From Verrucomicrobiaceae bacterium (GTDB taxonomy: Bacteria; Verrucomicrobiota; Verrucomicrobiia; Verrucomicrobiales; Verrucomicrobiaceae): a stretch of 64,000 bases of DNA. The position numbers and the translations under genes are program-made. Under the pieces are notes generated by a model. That model saw only the letters and a list, made by a program, of their open reading frames with translations. It had not been told where the DNA came from and made no database searches. Positions 7,508 through 17,039 of the stretch are shown in pieces. Numbering within the stretch: position 1 is the stretch's first letter; each line of letters begins with the position of its first letter. The stretch lies in the NCBI GenBank assembly GCA_947466075.1, contig CANIBP010000004.1, positions 124,001 to 188,000 of the forward strand. The letters run 5' to 3'.

Positions 7508-10285
7508 ATGATCCGCCCACTGCTCGCTTTCATTCTCATCACGACTGCTGCCTCCGCAAAGGACTTTCGCAGTTTCCTCGACGCGCATTGCCTCGACTGC
7601 CACGACAGCGATGCGAAGAAGGGCGACCTCGACCTCTCGCTGTTCATCAATGAAGACGCTGTGATGAAGGATCGTGAGATTTGGCGCAGCGTTTATGAGA
7701 AGATCGAATCGCATCAGATGCCGCCACCCAAGCAGAAGTCGCAGCCGACCGAGGTGCAGCGTGAGGAGTTGATGACGTGGATCATGGACATCGCCGCGCG
7801 GCCTGATCCCGCGCTGGGTGCGCGTGATCCTGGCAAGCCAGTGCTACGGCGACTGACGCGGTTGGAATACAACAATGCGGTGCGCGATCTGTTCGGCCTG
7901 GACGTCGATGTGTTCATGTTTCCTGAGAGGTTGCCCATCAGCGACAAGAGCTACTTCCAGCCCAGCACGGGCAAGATGTCGGATTCGGTGAAGGTGCCGC
8001 TGCGCGAGTATGGCGCGAAGTATCCCGTGCTCTGTCGGCAACTGGGTCTGCCCGGTGACAACCGCGCCGAACATGGCTATCGCAATCGCGGTGATGCGAT
8101 GGATTTCTCGCCGCTGCTGCTGGAGAAATACCTCTCTGCTGCCAATGAGATTGTGAATGCGCCGGACTTACCTCTTCAAAGCGAAGTCGCTGCCGAGTTG
8201 TTCGGCATTCCACCGACTCAGCGCAAGGCCTTGGCGAATGCCAAGCAGGGCAAGACACCGCCGCAGCAAGGTGATCTGACCTTCACCGCTGCGGGCTTGT
8301 TCGCTACGAATGCGAAGGCTTGGAAGAAAGCCGAAGGCAGCGCTGACAACGTGCCGCAGAGGTTCTTCGATGATCTGCGTGAAGGCTACGCTAACAGCAT
8401 CAGCGGCGTGTTCGATGCGTGTGATACCGTGCAGGGCTTGACCACGGTCCCCGGCAAAGGCGGTCTCTTGCGCCTGCGCTATGCTGGCGGGGCGAAGACG
8501 CTAACGATCAATCCCAACGCGGATCTTTGGCTCGCGGGTTTCAGCACGGTGGTGGCAACATCGGGCAGGAAAGTCTTCACCAATCAGATCAAAGGCAGCA
8601 AGCGCTTCGAGCTGACATTCAAAGTCGAAGACGGTGATCAAGACGAAGGCATCACGCGACTCGGTGTCTTTGTCCTCGGTCGCAAAGCGCAGTCCGGCAC
8701 AGTGATGCTGACCGCGAAATACACCGACGACACCGACATCAGCCTCACCGCCGAAATCGCAGAAGGTGCTGCTGGCACCACGCTCTTCACCTTTGCCTCC
8801 GTGCCAGGCGAGTCGGTCAAATCGCTCGCAGTGGATGGCTCGAAGTTCAGCGGTGACTACGTGGTGCTCGATGACTTTGGTTTCATCACTAACGGCAGAC
8901 CTGTGAAACAGACACTCCTTTCTGTCCCATCTGAAAAACAGGTGCAGCCTGAGAAGAAAGGCGAACAGACAAGAGTGTATGTCTCACGGCTTGCACGCGA
9001 ACGACTCGCGACGTTCGTCGAACGCGCTTTCCGTCGCGCAGTGACAGATGAGGAGGTGAATCAATACTCCGCGCTGTTTGAAGAAGGCCGAAAGCAATCA
9101 AAGAGCGAAGAGGAAGCCATGAAGAGCGCGGTCGCAGCTGTTTTGGCATCGCCAGCGTTTCTTTATGTCGAAGCCAACGGCGTTACTGGCTCCGAAAAGG
9201 TCGTGGCACTCGAAGATGCGGAATTGGCGACACGACTCGCGCTCTTCCTTTGGTGCTCGACACCGGATGACGAACTGCTGCAACTCGCGAAGTCCGGCAA
9301 GCTGCATGACTCCGCCGTTTTGGAAGCGCAGACACGCCGCCTGTTGCGCCATCCGAAATCTTGCGAACTCAGCGAGTCCTTCGCCACGCAATGGCTGCGA
9401 TTGGATCAACTTTACACCTCGAAACCTGACAGCGACTTGTTCAAAGCCTTCTACTCGGGACCACAGGGCAAGAGCACGCTCCACGGCACGATGCTCACCG
9501 AGGCGTTGCTCTTGTTTGAGACCGTTCACGTGGAGGATCGTGGCATTCTCGACTTCATTACCGCCGATTACACCTGGCTCAACGGCAGCCTCGGAAAACT
9601 CTACGGTCTCGATGCCACACCGGACCAGACTGAACCCGCACATGACACGACGCGTGAGGTGAAAAAGGAGGTCACGGGTGGCTGGAAGCGCGTGAGTCTG
9701 ACCGATGCGCGCCGCGGTGGCTTCATGACCATGGCCGCACCGATGACTATCACCTCGCTGCCCTTCCGCACCAGTCCCGTAAAGCGCGGCGCGTGGCTTT
9801 TGGAAACCGTTTTCAATCGCCCGCCGACAGAACCCAAGGTCGCCTTCGCCATCGAGAACGACACCAAGGAAGCCGCGCAACAGATGAGCATTCGGCAGAA
9901 GTTCGAAGCGCATCGCAGCAAAGCCGCATGCTACTCCTGCCACATTCGCCTTGATCCACCGGGCTTCGCCTTGGAGCGCTTCAGCCCCATCGGCCAATGG
10001 CGCGAAACCGACGGCACTCAGCCTGTCGATGCGCGCGCCGAGTGGAATGCCCAGCCCTTCGATGGCCCTGCCGAATACAAAGCCATCCTCGCCAAGAACC
10101 CGCACGAGTTCACGCGCGGCTTCATCGAGCACCTGCTCAGTTACGCCCTCAGTCGTTCGCTTCATGTGTATGACATGCCAGTGGTCGCGCAGATCGAGGA
10201 TGCGGCAAAAGCAGATGGCTGGAAATTCAGCCGCGTGATCGTCGAGATCGCGAAGTCGTATCCATTCACCCATGTCCGCCAATAG
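7508..10285 (+). CDS. Secreted DUF1592-family cytochrome (PSCyt1-DUF1587-DUF1592-DUF1588-DUF1585)
   Basis: A 925-residue exported protein with two haem c sites. A signal peptide (residues 1-17) is followed by C28-L-D-C31-H32, then a DUF1587 segment (RRLTRLEYNNAVRDLFG, about 113), a long middle region, the DUF1595-like FVERAFRRAVTDEEV (about 504), DUF1592 (FLWCSTPDDELL, about 578), DUF1588 (FRTSPVKRGAWLLE, about 754) and DUF1585 with a second site C808-Y-S-C811-H812. This architecture is characteristic of Planctomycetota and Verrucomicrobiota; no reaction is established for it, though periplasmic electron transfer or polysaccharide oxidation has been suggested. ATG 7508 gives the signal peptide; an upstream ATG at 7463 would overlap the kinase gene. 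The expected DUF1552 partner is at 10929. Confidence 0.85.
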   Translation: MIRPLLAFILITTAASAKDFRSFLDAHCLDCHDSDAKKGDLDLSLFINEDAVMKDREIWRSVYEKIESHQMPPPKQKSQPTEVQREELMTWIMDIAARPDPALGARDPGKPVLRRLTRLEYNNAVRDLFGLDVDVFMFPERLPISDKSYFQPSTGKMSDSVKVPLREYGAKYPVLCRQLGLPGDNRAEHGYRNRGDAMDFSPLLLEKYLSAANEIVNAPDLPLQSEVAAELFGIPPTQRKALANAKQGKTPPQQGDLTFTAAGLFATNAKAWKKAEGSADNVPQRFFDDLREGYANSISGVFDACDTVQGLTTVPGKGGLLRLRYAGGAKTLTINPNADLWLAGFSTVVATSGRKVFTNQIKGSKRFELTFKVEDGDQDEGITRLGVFVLGRKAQSGTVMLTAKYTDDTDISLTAEIAEGAAGTTLFTFASVPGESVKSLAVDGSKFSGDYVVLDDFGFITNGRPVKQTLLSVPSEKQVQPEKKGEQTRVYVSRLARERLATFVERAFRRAVTDEEVNQYSALFEEGRKQSKSEEEAMKSAVAAVLASPAFLYVEANGVTGSEKVVALEDAELATRLALFLWCSTPDDELLQLAKSGKLHDSAVLEAQTRRLLRHPKSCELSESFATQWLRLDQLYTSKPDSDLFKAFYSGPQGKSTLHGTMLTEALLLFETVHVEDRGILDFITADYTWLNGSLGKLYGLDATPDQTEPAHDTTREVKKEVTGGWKRVSLTDARRGGFMTMAAPMTITSLPFRTSPVKRGAWLLETVFNRPPTEPKVAFAIENDTKEAAQQMSIRQKFEAHRSKAACYSCHIRLDPPGFALERFSPIGQWRETDGTQPVDARAEWNAQPFDGPAEYKAILAKNPHEFTRGFIEHLLSYALSRSLHVYDMPVVAQIEDAAKADGWKFSRVIVEIAKSYPFTHVRQ

Positions 10286-10296
10286 CGATGCTCACG

Positions 10297-10680
10297 TCAC
10301 AAGCCATCACTAAACTCGCGGAAAGCCCGCACCTCTTCCTCAGTCGCTACACCAGCCACGATGTGACCAGCAAGACTGCGGATGACGAAGGCTTGATCAG
10401 CAGGGATGTCGATCTTCCGAATCACAAGTGTCATCACAGAGGCGAATGTATTGCCATTGTAGAAGCAGAAAGGCGCCATGCGATGGCAACGGCGGCAAAG
10501 GTCAGCTGCTTTGTGCAGAAGCATCTCAGTCTGGTGAAGAGACACCCAAAGCTCCTTCGTCGCATCGTGACCGTCGGAGGTTGGCTTATGCAGCGCATTT
10601 TTCGCTGCACACAAAACGGCATTCTGAGCGGCGATCATGTCCCAAGTAAAACTCGCCAGCCAGGGCCTCATTGCAGGCAT
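10297..10680 (-). CDS. Unrecognised 127-residue protein of an antisense two-gene cassette
   Basis: A short protein with no signal peptide or membrane segment that I do not recognise. Its middle carries C-R-R-C-H followed seven residues later by another Cys (CRRCHRMAPFCFYNGNTF), which could bind zinc or, less likely in an unexported protein, haem. The C-terminus (IRSLAGHIVAGVATEEEVRAFREFSDG) looks helical. It starts 3 bases after the stop of the 64-residue gene upstream and is read against the flanking cytochrome genes. Codon and base use appear less GC-rich than the neighbours. The overlapping plus-strand open frame of 214 residues is rejected as its shadow because it lacks recognisable features. 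Confidence 0.6.
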   Translation of the reverse strand: MPAMRPWLASFTWDMIAAQNAVLCAAKNALHKPTSDGHDATKELWVSLHQTEMLLHKAADLCRRCHRMAPFCFYNGNTFASVMTLVIRKIDIPADQAFVIRSLAGHIVAGVATEEEVRAFREFSDGL

Positions 10681-10683
10681 AGG

Positions 10684-10878
10684 TTAGTTCTTCTTGGTCC
10701 GTTTCTTGGCGGCCTTGATCTTTTGAAGTTCCTCCACGCCCGCACTCTTCAGGAAGCCCTTACCCGTCTTTGCATAGATAGGTTCAGCCGCGAAACGATC
10801 TTGGATAGCCAAGCCTTCGATCATCAATTCGCGGAAAAGAGGGTCGTTCAGCAGCTTGGGATCGATCTTCGTGCTCAT
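10684..10878 (-). CDS. Unrecognised 64-residue basic protein, first gene of the cassette
   Basis: A small cytoplasmic protein beginning MSTKIDPKLLNDPLFREL and ending in a lysine/arginine-rich tail (KIKAAKKRTKKN), so it may contact nucleic acid. Family unknown to me. A promoter-like sequence lies immediately upstream and would give a transcript with almost no leader. It is followed after 3 bases by the 127-residue gene, so the two form an operon. The size, order and tight spacing resemble a toxin-antitoxin or other two-component cassette, but no toxin fold can be recognised. It interrupts what is normally an adjacent DUF1592-DUF1552 pair. Confidence 0.6.
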   Translation of the reverse strand: MSTKIDPKLLNDPLFRELMIEGLAIQDRFAAEPIYAKTGKGFLKSAGVEELQKIKAAKKRTKKN

Positions 10879-10884
10879 AGTCTA

Positions 10885-10913
10885 TTTATAACCTATCGCA
10901 TCATCTCCCGCAA
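10885..10913 (-). promoter_or_regulatory. Sigma-70-like promoter of the antisense cassette
   Basis: Reading the minus strand, TTGCGG (10913-10908), a 17-base spacer and TATAAA (10890-10885) form a good match to a -35/-10 pair. Transcription would begin within a few bases of the ATG at 10878, implying a leaderless or very short-leader mRNA. No Shine-Dalgarno sequence is visible there, which agrees. Confidence 0.5.
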
Positions 10914-10928
10914 CCCTCACCTCCACGC

Positions 10929-12164
10929 ATGAACCGCCGTCACTTCCTCCGCGCCGCTGGCATCACGCTGGGCCTTCCGCATCTCGAAAGCTTAACCAAA
11001 GCTGCGCCTTCTTCACCTCAACGTTTTGCCTTTATCTACACGCCCAACGGTTACTGCCAGAAGGCATTACTGCCGGAGAAGATGGCGCCAGGCTTGAGTC
11101 CGCTGCAACTCACGCCAACCCTCGAACCTCTCGCGAAGGTCAAAGACGACATCACGCTCATCAGTGGGCTTGATCGTCAATTTGTCCCTGGCACTGGAGT
11201 CCATGCGCAGTGCGGTTCATGCTGGCTCACCTCATCCGCGCCGCAGGAGACGCTCGATGGCGGATTTCCCACGAACACGACGCTTGATCAACTCATTGCG
11301 AAACAACTCGGCCAAGACACCGCGCTGCCATCGCTGGAACTCAGCGCCAATGATTTTGCCGACAACAAAGAGACAAAATACTTCGAGTGCATTTCTTGGT
11401 ATGGCCCCGGCTATGCCGCAAACACCGAGAAAAATCCACGTGCCGTCTTTCAGCGCCTTTTTGGCCAAGGGCAGGGCGGTCCCTCGAAGAGCATTCTCGA
11501 TACCATCCTCGCCGATGCCAAGAGTCTGCAAAAGCGACTCGGCAGCGATGATCAAGCCAAGCTCAACGAATACCTCGACAGCGTGCGCGCCACCGAGCAG
11601 CGCATTCAGCGTTCTGAAGCCGCAGCGAAGCGCATCGGCAAACCACCGCTCCCAGAACCGAAAGGCATCCCCGAGAAGCGCGGCGACTACCTGCGCCTGA
11701 TGGCGGATCTGTTTGTGCATGCCTTTCAAAACGATCTCACACGCGTGGCCACGCTCATGATTGACCCCGAGCGCTGGGACAGCCCGCGCATGTATCACGA
11801 CGTCTTCGACAAGCCGCAGAATCACCACGTCCTCACGCACACGAAGGGTGATAAAGCCAAAGCCAAACTCGCGCAAATCGATCGCTTCCACATGGAGTTC
11901 TACGCACACGTTGTCGAGCGCCTCAAAGCCACTCAACTCCTCGACAGCACCACGCTGGTCATGGGCAGCGGCATCAGCGATGGCGACCAGCATAACTACG
12001 CCGACCTCGAAGTCCTCATCGCCGGCGGCAATTGGAAGCGCGGTCACTTCCACTACGAAGGCAAACGCCCGCTCGCTGATCTCTGGCTCACAATGGCGAA
12101 GAGTGCAGGCGTGAAACAGGAACGCTTTGCAGACAGCACCGGAACCCTTAAAGAACTCGCATGA
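10929..12164 (+). CDS. DUF1552 family protein, Tat-exported partner of DUF1592 cytochromes
   Basis: A 411-residue protein with a twin-arginine-type leader (MNRRHFLRAAGITLGLP) and the DUF1552 fold. Typical segments are FAFIYTPNGYCQKALLP near the start, LDSVRATEQRIQRSE in the middle and the C-terminal MGSGISDGDQHNYADLEVLIAGG. Members belong to the alkaline-phosphatase-like DUF1501/DUF1552 group and are nearly always encoded beside a DUF1592 cytochrome; no biochemical activity is established. Its stop overlaps the next cytochrome's start (ATGA), so the two are translationally coupled. The other flanking cytochrome (7508) is separated from it by the antisense cassette. Confidence 0.85.
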   Translation: MNRRHFLRAAGITLGLPHLESLTKAAPSSPQRFAFIYTPNGYCQKALLPEKMAPGLSPLQLTPTLEPLAKVKDDITLISGLDRQFVPGTGVHAQCGSCWLTSSAPQETLDGGFPTNTTLDQLIAKQLGQDTALPSLELSANDFADNKETKYFECISWYGPGYAANTEKNPRAVFQRLFGQGQGGPSKSILDTILADAKSLQKRLGSDDQAKLNEYLDSVRATEQRIQRSEAAAKRIGKPPLPEPKGIPEKRGDYLRLMADLFVHAFQNDLTRVATLMIDPERWDSPRMYHDVFDKPQNHHVLTHTKGDKAKAKLAQIDRFHMEFYAHVVERLKATQLLDSTTLVMGSGISDGDQHNYADLEVLIAGGNWKRGHFHYEGKRPLADLWLTMAKSAGVKQERFADSTGTLKELA

Positions 12165-14341
12165 GATTCATTGCGCTATTGCTCTTCACTCAGTCTGCCC
12201 TCGCGGAGATGCCGCCAAGGGTCGTTCTTGAGCGTTATTGCGTGAGTTGCCATGATGCAGATGCGAAGAAGGGCGATCTCGATCTCGAATCGATGCTAGG
12301 CGATGACATCGCCAAACATGCGGAGACATGGGAGGTCGTGGTAAAACAACTCACCGCCCGCCACATGCCGCCCATCGGCAAAAAACGGCCTGATGATGCG
12401 GGCTATGCGGAGATGGTGAACAAGTTGACGACCGATTTGGATAAACAGCCACCCAATCCGGGCCATGCCCCGACCTTGCGCCGCCTCACGCGTGTGGAGT
12501 ATCAGAATGCCGTGCGTGATCTGCTGGCGGTCGATTTTGATGCCAAGGCCGCTTTCCCCAACGACGAGATTAGCCATGGCTTTGACAACATCACTGTCGG
12601 CGATTTGTCACCCGCGTTGTTGGATCGCTACATGACCGCAGCGCAGAAGATTGCACGTCAAGCGGTTGGCACGTCGGAGAAGCCAGAGATCACGACGGTT
12701 CGAGTGAGGTCGGACATCACGCAGGAGTATCATGTGCCCGGTCTGCCGCTCGGCACTCGCGGTGGCGTGCTGATTCCGCAGGTTTTGTCGCGTGAGGGCG
12801 ACTACGATGTTCAAATCCGCCTGCAGCGTGATCGCAACGAGCAGGTCGAGGGCATGCGCGGCGAGCATCAGTTGCAAATCCTGCTCAATCGCGAGGTAAA
12901 GAGCGAGTTCACGATCAAGCCAGCGAAGGACAAGAACTACGAGAAGATCGACGCACATCTCAAGGCGCGGCTGCACATCCCCGCAGGCCAACATGATGTT
13001 GGCGTGACCTTCCTGCCCAAAGGATCGCCGGTGCTGGAGAGGTTGCGACAGCCGTATAAGGCCAGCTTCAATCTGCATCGGCATCCGCGTCTATCGCCCG
13101 CCGTATATCAGGTGACCATCACGGGGCCCTATGATGCAAAGGGGGCTGGTGACACGCCGAGTCGTCGCTTGCTCTTCGGCAATGGTTCCACCGATGCCAA
13201 GGCGGTGCTCACGCCGATGCTGCGCCGCGCATGGCGTCGTCAGGTGACGGATGAGGACCTCGCCAGAGTGCTGCCTTTCGTGAAGGAGGCGAAGGACTTT
13301 GAATCGGGCATCGAATCTGCTCTAGCGGCCATTTTGGTGAGCCGTGAGTTTCTCTTCCGCACCGAGACCCGGTTCGATGATGCCGCGCTGGCGTCGCGCT
13401 TGTCGTTCTTCCTTTGGAGCAGCATTCCCGACGATGAACTGCTCTCGCAAAGCCCTCTCGATGTCGATGCTCAAGCCCGGCGTATGCTGCGCGATTCACG
13501 AGCGAAGGCGCTAGTGTCGAACTTTGCTGATCAATGGCTGTATTTACGCAATCTCGAAGCCATCACACCCGATGCTCGCTTGTTTCCCGACTTCGACCAC
13601 AACCTGCGTGAGTCTCTCCGCACGGAGACGAGCCTGCTCTTTGAAGATATGGTCAAAAACGACCGCAGCGTGCTCGAACTGCTGCGCACGGACCGCACTT
13701 GGCTGAACGAACGCCTCGCCGCGCACTACGGCATCCCGCACATCTTTGGAGATCGCTTCCGCGAGGTGAAGGTGCAGCCTGAATGGCAGCGCGGTGGTCT
13801 TTTGCGCAACGGCAGCATCTTGACGGTGACCTCGTATGCCACGCGCACCTCGCCCGTGATTCGTGGGCACTGGATATTGAAGAACCTGCTGGCCTCTGAG
13901 CCTCCGCCTCCACCGCCGAATGTGCCTGCGCTTGATGGCGTCATCTCCGAGTCATTGCCCATCCGTGAGCGCCTCGCCAAACATCGCGAGATGGCCGCCT
14001 GCGCCAGTTGCCACAATCTCATGGACCCCGTCGGCTTCGCCTTGGAAAACTACGACGCCATCGGCCGCTGGCACGCCGAGGCCGATTCACGCGGCGGTTT
14101 CGCTGATGGCAGCGAGTTTGAGGGTGTGGCAGGTCTCGAAGACGTGTTGCTCAAGCGCCCCGAACTCTTCGTCAGCGCCCTCACCGAAAAACTCATGACC
14201 TATGCCCTTGGGCGTGGCTTGGAGCACAGCGATGCACCTGCTGTGCGGAGGGTCGTTCGCTTAACTAAGGGGAAAGACTGGAAGTTTTCTGAGATCATCG
14301 CGGGTATCGTGACCAGTTCTGCTTTCGCAAACAATCGATGA
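12161..14341 (+). CDS. Secreted DUF1592-family cytochrome (second copy)
   Basis: A 726-residue exported protein with a signal peptide (1-15) and C27-V-S-C30-H31 as the first haem c site. DUF1587 (LRRLTRVEYQNAVRDLLA) starts near 106, DUF1595-like RRAWRRQVTDEDL near 353, DUF1592 (FLWSSIPDDELL) near 413, DUF1588 (TRTSPVIRGHWILKNLL) near 560, and DUF1585 carries the second site C614-A-S-C617-H618. It is about 200 residues shorter than the copy at 7508 and lacks much of that protein's middle region. It is coupled to the DUF1552 gene by ATGA overlap. Function as for the family: periplasmic, haem-bearing, reaction unknown. Confidence 0.85.
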   Translation: MRFIALLLFTQSALAEMPPRVVLERYCVSCHDADAKKGDLDLESMLGDDIAKHAETWEVVVKQLTARHMPPIGKKRPDDAGYAEMVNKLTTDLDKQPPNPGHAPTLRRLTRVEYQNAVRDLLAVDFDAKAAFPNDEISHGFDNITVGDLSPALLDRYMTAAQKIARQAVGTSEKPEITTVRVRSDITQEYHVPGLPLGTRGGVLIPQVLSREGDYDVQIRLQRDRNEQVEGMRGEHQLQILLNREVKSEFTIKPAKDKNYEKIDAHLKARLHIPAGQHDVGVTFLPKGSPVLERLRQPYKASFNLHRHPRLSPAVYQVTITGPYDAKGAGDTPSRRLLFGNGSTDAKAVLTPMLRRAWRRQVTDEDLARVLPFVKEAKDFESGIESALAAILVSREFLFRTETRFDDAALASRLSFFLWSSIPDDELLSQSPLDVDAQARRMLRDSRAKALVSNFADQWLYLRNLEAITPDARLFPDFDHNLRESLRTETSLLFEDMVKNDRSVLELLRTDRTWLNERLAAHYGIPHIFGDRFREVKVQPEWQRGGLLRNGSILTVTSYATRTSPVIRGHWILKNLLASEPPPPPPNVPALDGVISESLPIRERLAKHREMAACASCHNLMDPVGFALENYDAIGRWHAEADSRGGFADGSEFEGVAGLEDVLLKRPELFVSALTEKLMTYALGRGLEHSDAPAVRRVVRLTKGKDWKFSEIIAGIVTSSAFANNR

Positions 14342-14361
14342 GATTCTTTGCTGGGCGCACA

Positions 14362-14982
14362 TCACGCTTTGAGACGCAGTATCCCACGCTGCATGGCCAT
14401 GGTGACGGCGCGAGTGCGGTCGGGAGCGTCGAGTTTAGCGAGGGCGTTGGCCATGTGGATCTTGACGGTGCCTTCGGCGATGCCTAGGTGCTCGCCGATC
14501 TGTTTGTTCGATAGGCCTTGGGCGGCTTGTTCGAGCACTTCGATCTCTCGCGGAGAGAGCGAACCATGCATACGACGCTGGAAGATCATGCGCTGGCCTT
14601 CTTCGGTGAAGCAGGTCCGACCAATGGCGAGATTGCGTATGGCGGCGATGAGGGTGCTACAATCTGCGCTCTTGGGCAGGTAGCCCTTTACTCCGGCATC
14701 GACGGCGCGGTTCAGGGACTGATCGGTGTGGTCGATCGAGAAGATGAGCACCTTCGCGGAGCTTTTTTGCATGAGGATTTGCTGCGCGGCTTCGATACCA
14801 TTTAGTCCAGGCATTTGGCCGTCGAGGATGATGATGTCGGGTTGGTGTTCAGCTGCGAGTTGCACGGCTTCACATCCATTGGCGGCTTCGGCAATGACTC
14901 GCAGATCAGGCTCGCTGTTCACGGCAGCAGCGATGCCGATGCGGGCAAAGAAATGGTCGTCGGCGAGCAGGACGGTGATCAT
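14362..14982 (-). CDS. NarL/LuxR-type response regulator
   Basis: A 206-residue two-component response regulator. The receiver domain (1-120) has the acidic pocket ADDH at 7-10 and the phosphoacceptor Asp54 in ILDGQMPG. The C-terminal LuxR-type helix-turn-helix (about 141-190) contains SPREIEVLEQAAQGLSNKQI and the recognition-helix region AEGTVKIHMANALAKL. Its start overlaps the stop of the kinase gene by ATGA, so it is the kinase's cognate partner. On phosphorylation such regulators dimerise and bind promoter DNA. The nearest candidate target is the divergent DUF1549/DUF1553 operon at 17065, whose upstream region has a small palindrome; this is inference. Confidence 0.9.
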   Translation of the reverse strand: MITVLLADDHFFARIGIAAAVNSEPDLRVIAEAANGCEAVQLAAEHQPDIIILDGQMPGLNGIEAAQQILMQKSSAKVLIFSIDHTDQSLNRAVDAGVKGYLPKSADCSTLIAAIRNLAIGRTCFTEEGQRMIFQRRMHGSLSPREIEVLEQAAQGLSNKQIGEHLGIAEGTVKIHMANALAKLDAPDRTRAVTMAMQRGILRLKA

Positions 14983-16922
14983 GTGTGGCGGGTACGAAGG
15001 ATGATGCGGGTGCCTTTGCCCGCGGCGCTGGTGATCTCGAGCAGGGAGTTAAGTTTCACGGCGCGTTCATTCATGCCGCGCAGGCCGAGACGTGGTGTGG
15101 ATTTGAGCAGGGAGATGTCAAATCCAGCTCCATCGTCTTCAATGCTCAAAAGGCCGTCTTCGAGCTTCACGCAGATGTTTTGTGCCTTGGCGTGCTTTAG
15201 AGCATTGTTCACTGCTTCTTGAGTGATGCGGAAAAGATGCAGTTCAAGCTCCGCTGGTTGCCGTGGCAGGGCGTGGGAGGTTTGCAGGGCTAATGTGATC
15301 TCAGGATTGCTTGCTTGCTGTTCGGCAAGCCAGTGTCGCAGGGCAGTTTCGACGCCGTTCTCGGCGAGTTGGCCTTCTCGCAGATCGTGAATGCTGCGGC
15401 GTACTTCTTGTTGGCAGTGACGGAGCATTTCCTTCGCCTGCGAGAGAGTCGCGTCCTCGGGTGCGGACTTCTTGGCGACATCGACTAGCAATGCCACGCC
15501 GACGAGTTGTTGTTCCAGTGAGTCATGAAATTCGCGGGAGATGCGGCGGCGCTCTTCACTGATGGCACGGGCACGTTCCGCCGTGGCGAAGAGCTGTGAC
15601 TGCCGTCGCACCTGCCAGCGCAGTAGCATGATCCATGCACTGCCGAACAAACTGATGCCAGTGAGAAGGGTGGCTGTGAAGCCGATGTGTTCTTCATTCC
15701 ACCAGGGTGCCGTTTTTAGCAGCGTTATGTCGCGACTGTCACGCAGCAAGAGAGTGAAGTCAGCGCCGTCTTTCGAGCGACCGGAGCTGCGTGTACAAAT
15801 GCCGGTGAGCTGCACGAGCGAACCTGGAGCCAGCGCGATGCCTACGTCCGGCTGCGCCCACCATGCGGCACCAGCACGGCCATTGACGTCGATGTGAAGT
15901 CTCGCTTGCTTGCCACGCATGACCATGCTGGTGAGCGTGCCTTGCACGCGAATGAGTTCGTCCGCCACGCTGTCACCGAGGAGGTTTTCCGCAGTGGCGG
16001 GCAGCGGCGCTGGTGGTGAGTCAGCGCCAGTCTGTCGGATGATGCCGTCTTGCAATTGCAGCCTACCTCCTTCACGAGCAGGCCAGCAGGCGATGGATAC
16101 ATGCGCGCCTGCTTTAAAGAGAGATCGCTGCCGTGTACTCACCCGCACGCTGCCTTCACGAGTGCGCAGGTATAGGTCCTGTCCGGGCTGCGACCACAGC
16201 ACGCTGCCCTCCACATGCAGACGATCATTGGACCGGGTCTGCCGTGTGTGCATCATGGCCTCCGCCGCGCTGAGGGATGCCTGGCGAAAGATGGCGTTGA
16301 GATTTTTTGAGTCATCTACGAGTGCGGCAGCTTTCGGTAGCAGTAGCACGCCATCGGCAGCTTCTGGTAAAGAAGCATCCAGCCAGCCGATGAGCACGCC
16401 ACGCAACTGCACCACATGGTCGATCATCGCCTCATACGGCGTGGGATCATCGTTGTCGGCGAAGATGGCAGTGACAAAGCCGCGTGCACTGCTGATCTCC
16501 AGCACCACACGGCTCACCGCGCCGATCTTGCGTCGCTCCACGGCACGCAGGGCACCATGCGCCAGAATACTGAGGCCATTCACTCGTAGGTCAGCAGCAA
16601 GCTCGAGCTGCAGGGGTCGCTTGGGCACAGGGCCAATGGGTTCGGCGGCGTCAAATTCGATCATCGCCGCGGTAGTGCCAGCCTCATCTCCAGCGAGCAA
16701 CCGTACACTGCCGCGCTGGGTGACCACGCCGCTCACTCGGATCACATCGCCCAGCTTCACCGATTGCGCAGGTGGCACGAAGCCGATGCTTTCGCGCTCG
16801 TTTTGCACAAAACCCAGTCGCATGTCCGCATCCACAAACGTGACCTCACCCGTGAACGACTCCGCCAACACGCCGCTGACGGTATGCAGACAAAGAATGA
16901 GCAGGAATGCGGCGCGGATCAT
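14979..16922 (-). CDS. NarX-type sensor histidine kinase with large periplasmic beta-rich sensor
   Basis: A 647-residue membrane-bound sensor kinase. A signal sequence begins at MIRAAFLLIL; a periplasmic region of nearly 400 residues follows, built of OB-fold-like beta segments (GEVTFVDADMRLGFVQ, VKLGDVIRVSGVVTQRG and similar later stretches). One membrane helix lies at about 411-433. The HisKA_3 dimerisation helix has the phosphoacceptor at about His466 (ISREFHDSLEQQL), and the HATPase domain shows EAVNNALKHA, DDGAGFD and GLRGM. I prefer ATG 16922 because it gives the signal sequence; a reading from 16991 adds 23 residues. The ligand is unknown; the adjacent secreted-cytochrome operon may be its target. 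Confidence 0.85.
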   Translation of the reverse strand: MIRAAFLLILCLHTVSGVLAESFTGEVTFVDADMRLGFVQNERESIGFVPPAQSVKLGDVIRVSGVVTQRGSVRLLAGDEAGTTAAMIEFDAAEPIGPVPKRPLQLELAADLRVNGLSILAHGALRAVERRKIGAVSRVVLEISSARGFVTAIFADNDDPTPYEAMIDHVVQLRGVLIGWLDASLPEAADGVLLLPKAAALVDDSKNLNAIFRQASLSAAEAMMHTRQTRSNDRLHVEGSVLWSQPGQDLYLRTREGSVRVSTRQRSLFKAGAHVSIACWPAREGGRLQLQDGIIRQTGADSPPAPLPATAENLLGDSVADELIRVQGTLTSMVMRGKQARLHIDVNGRAGAAWWAQPDVGIALAPGSLVQLTGICTRSSGRSKDGADFTLLLRDSRDITLLKTAPWWNEEHIGFTATLLTGISLFGSAWIMLLRWQVRRQSQLFATAERARAISEERRRISREFHDSLEQQLVGVALLVDVAKKSAPEDATLSQAKEMLRHCQQEVRRSIHDLREGQLAENGVETALRHWLAEQQASNPEITLALQTSHALPRQPAELELHLFRITQEAVNNALKHAKAQNICVKLEDGLLSIEDDGAGFDISLLKSTPRLGLRGMNERAVKLNSLLEITSAAGKGTRIILRTRHT

Positions 16923-17039
16923 GCAGGCGTGTAAACAAGGTGAAGCAGAGCAATTGATCACATCCTGCCCCAGACTCCGGCACTGCGGCAATGCCGAAAC
17001 CTATCTCTTTCGGTCTAGGTTGGCGCAGTGGTGGCGGGT

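Noticed and set aside
10288..10932. 214-codon plus-strand frame across the antisense cassette
   Set aside because: It lacks recognisable motifs and is the shadow of the two minus-strand genes, which have a promoter and tight spacing.
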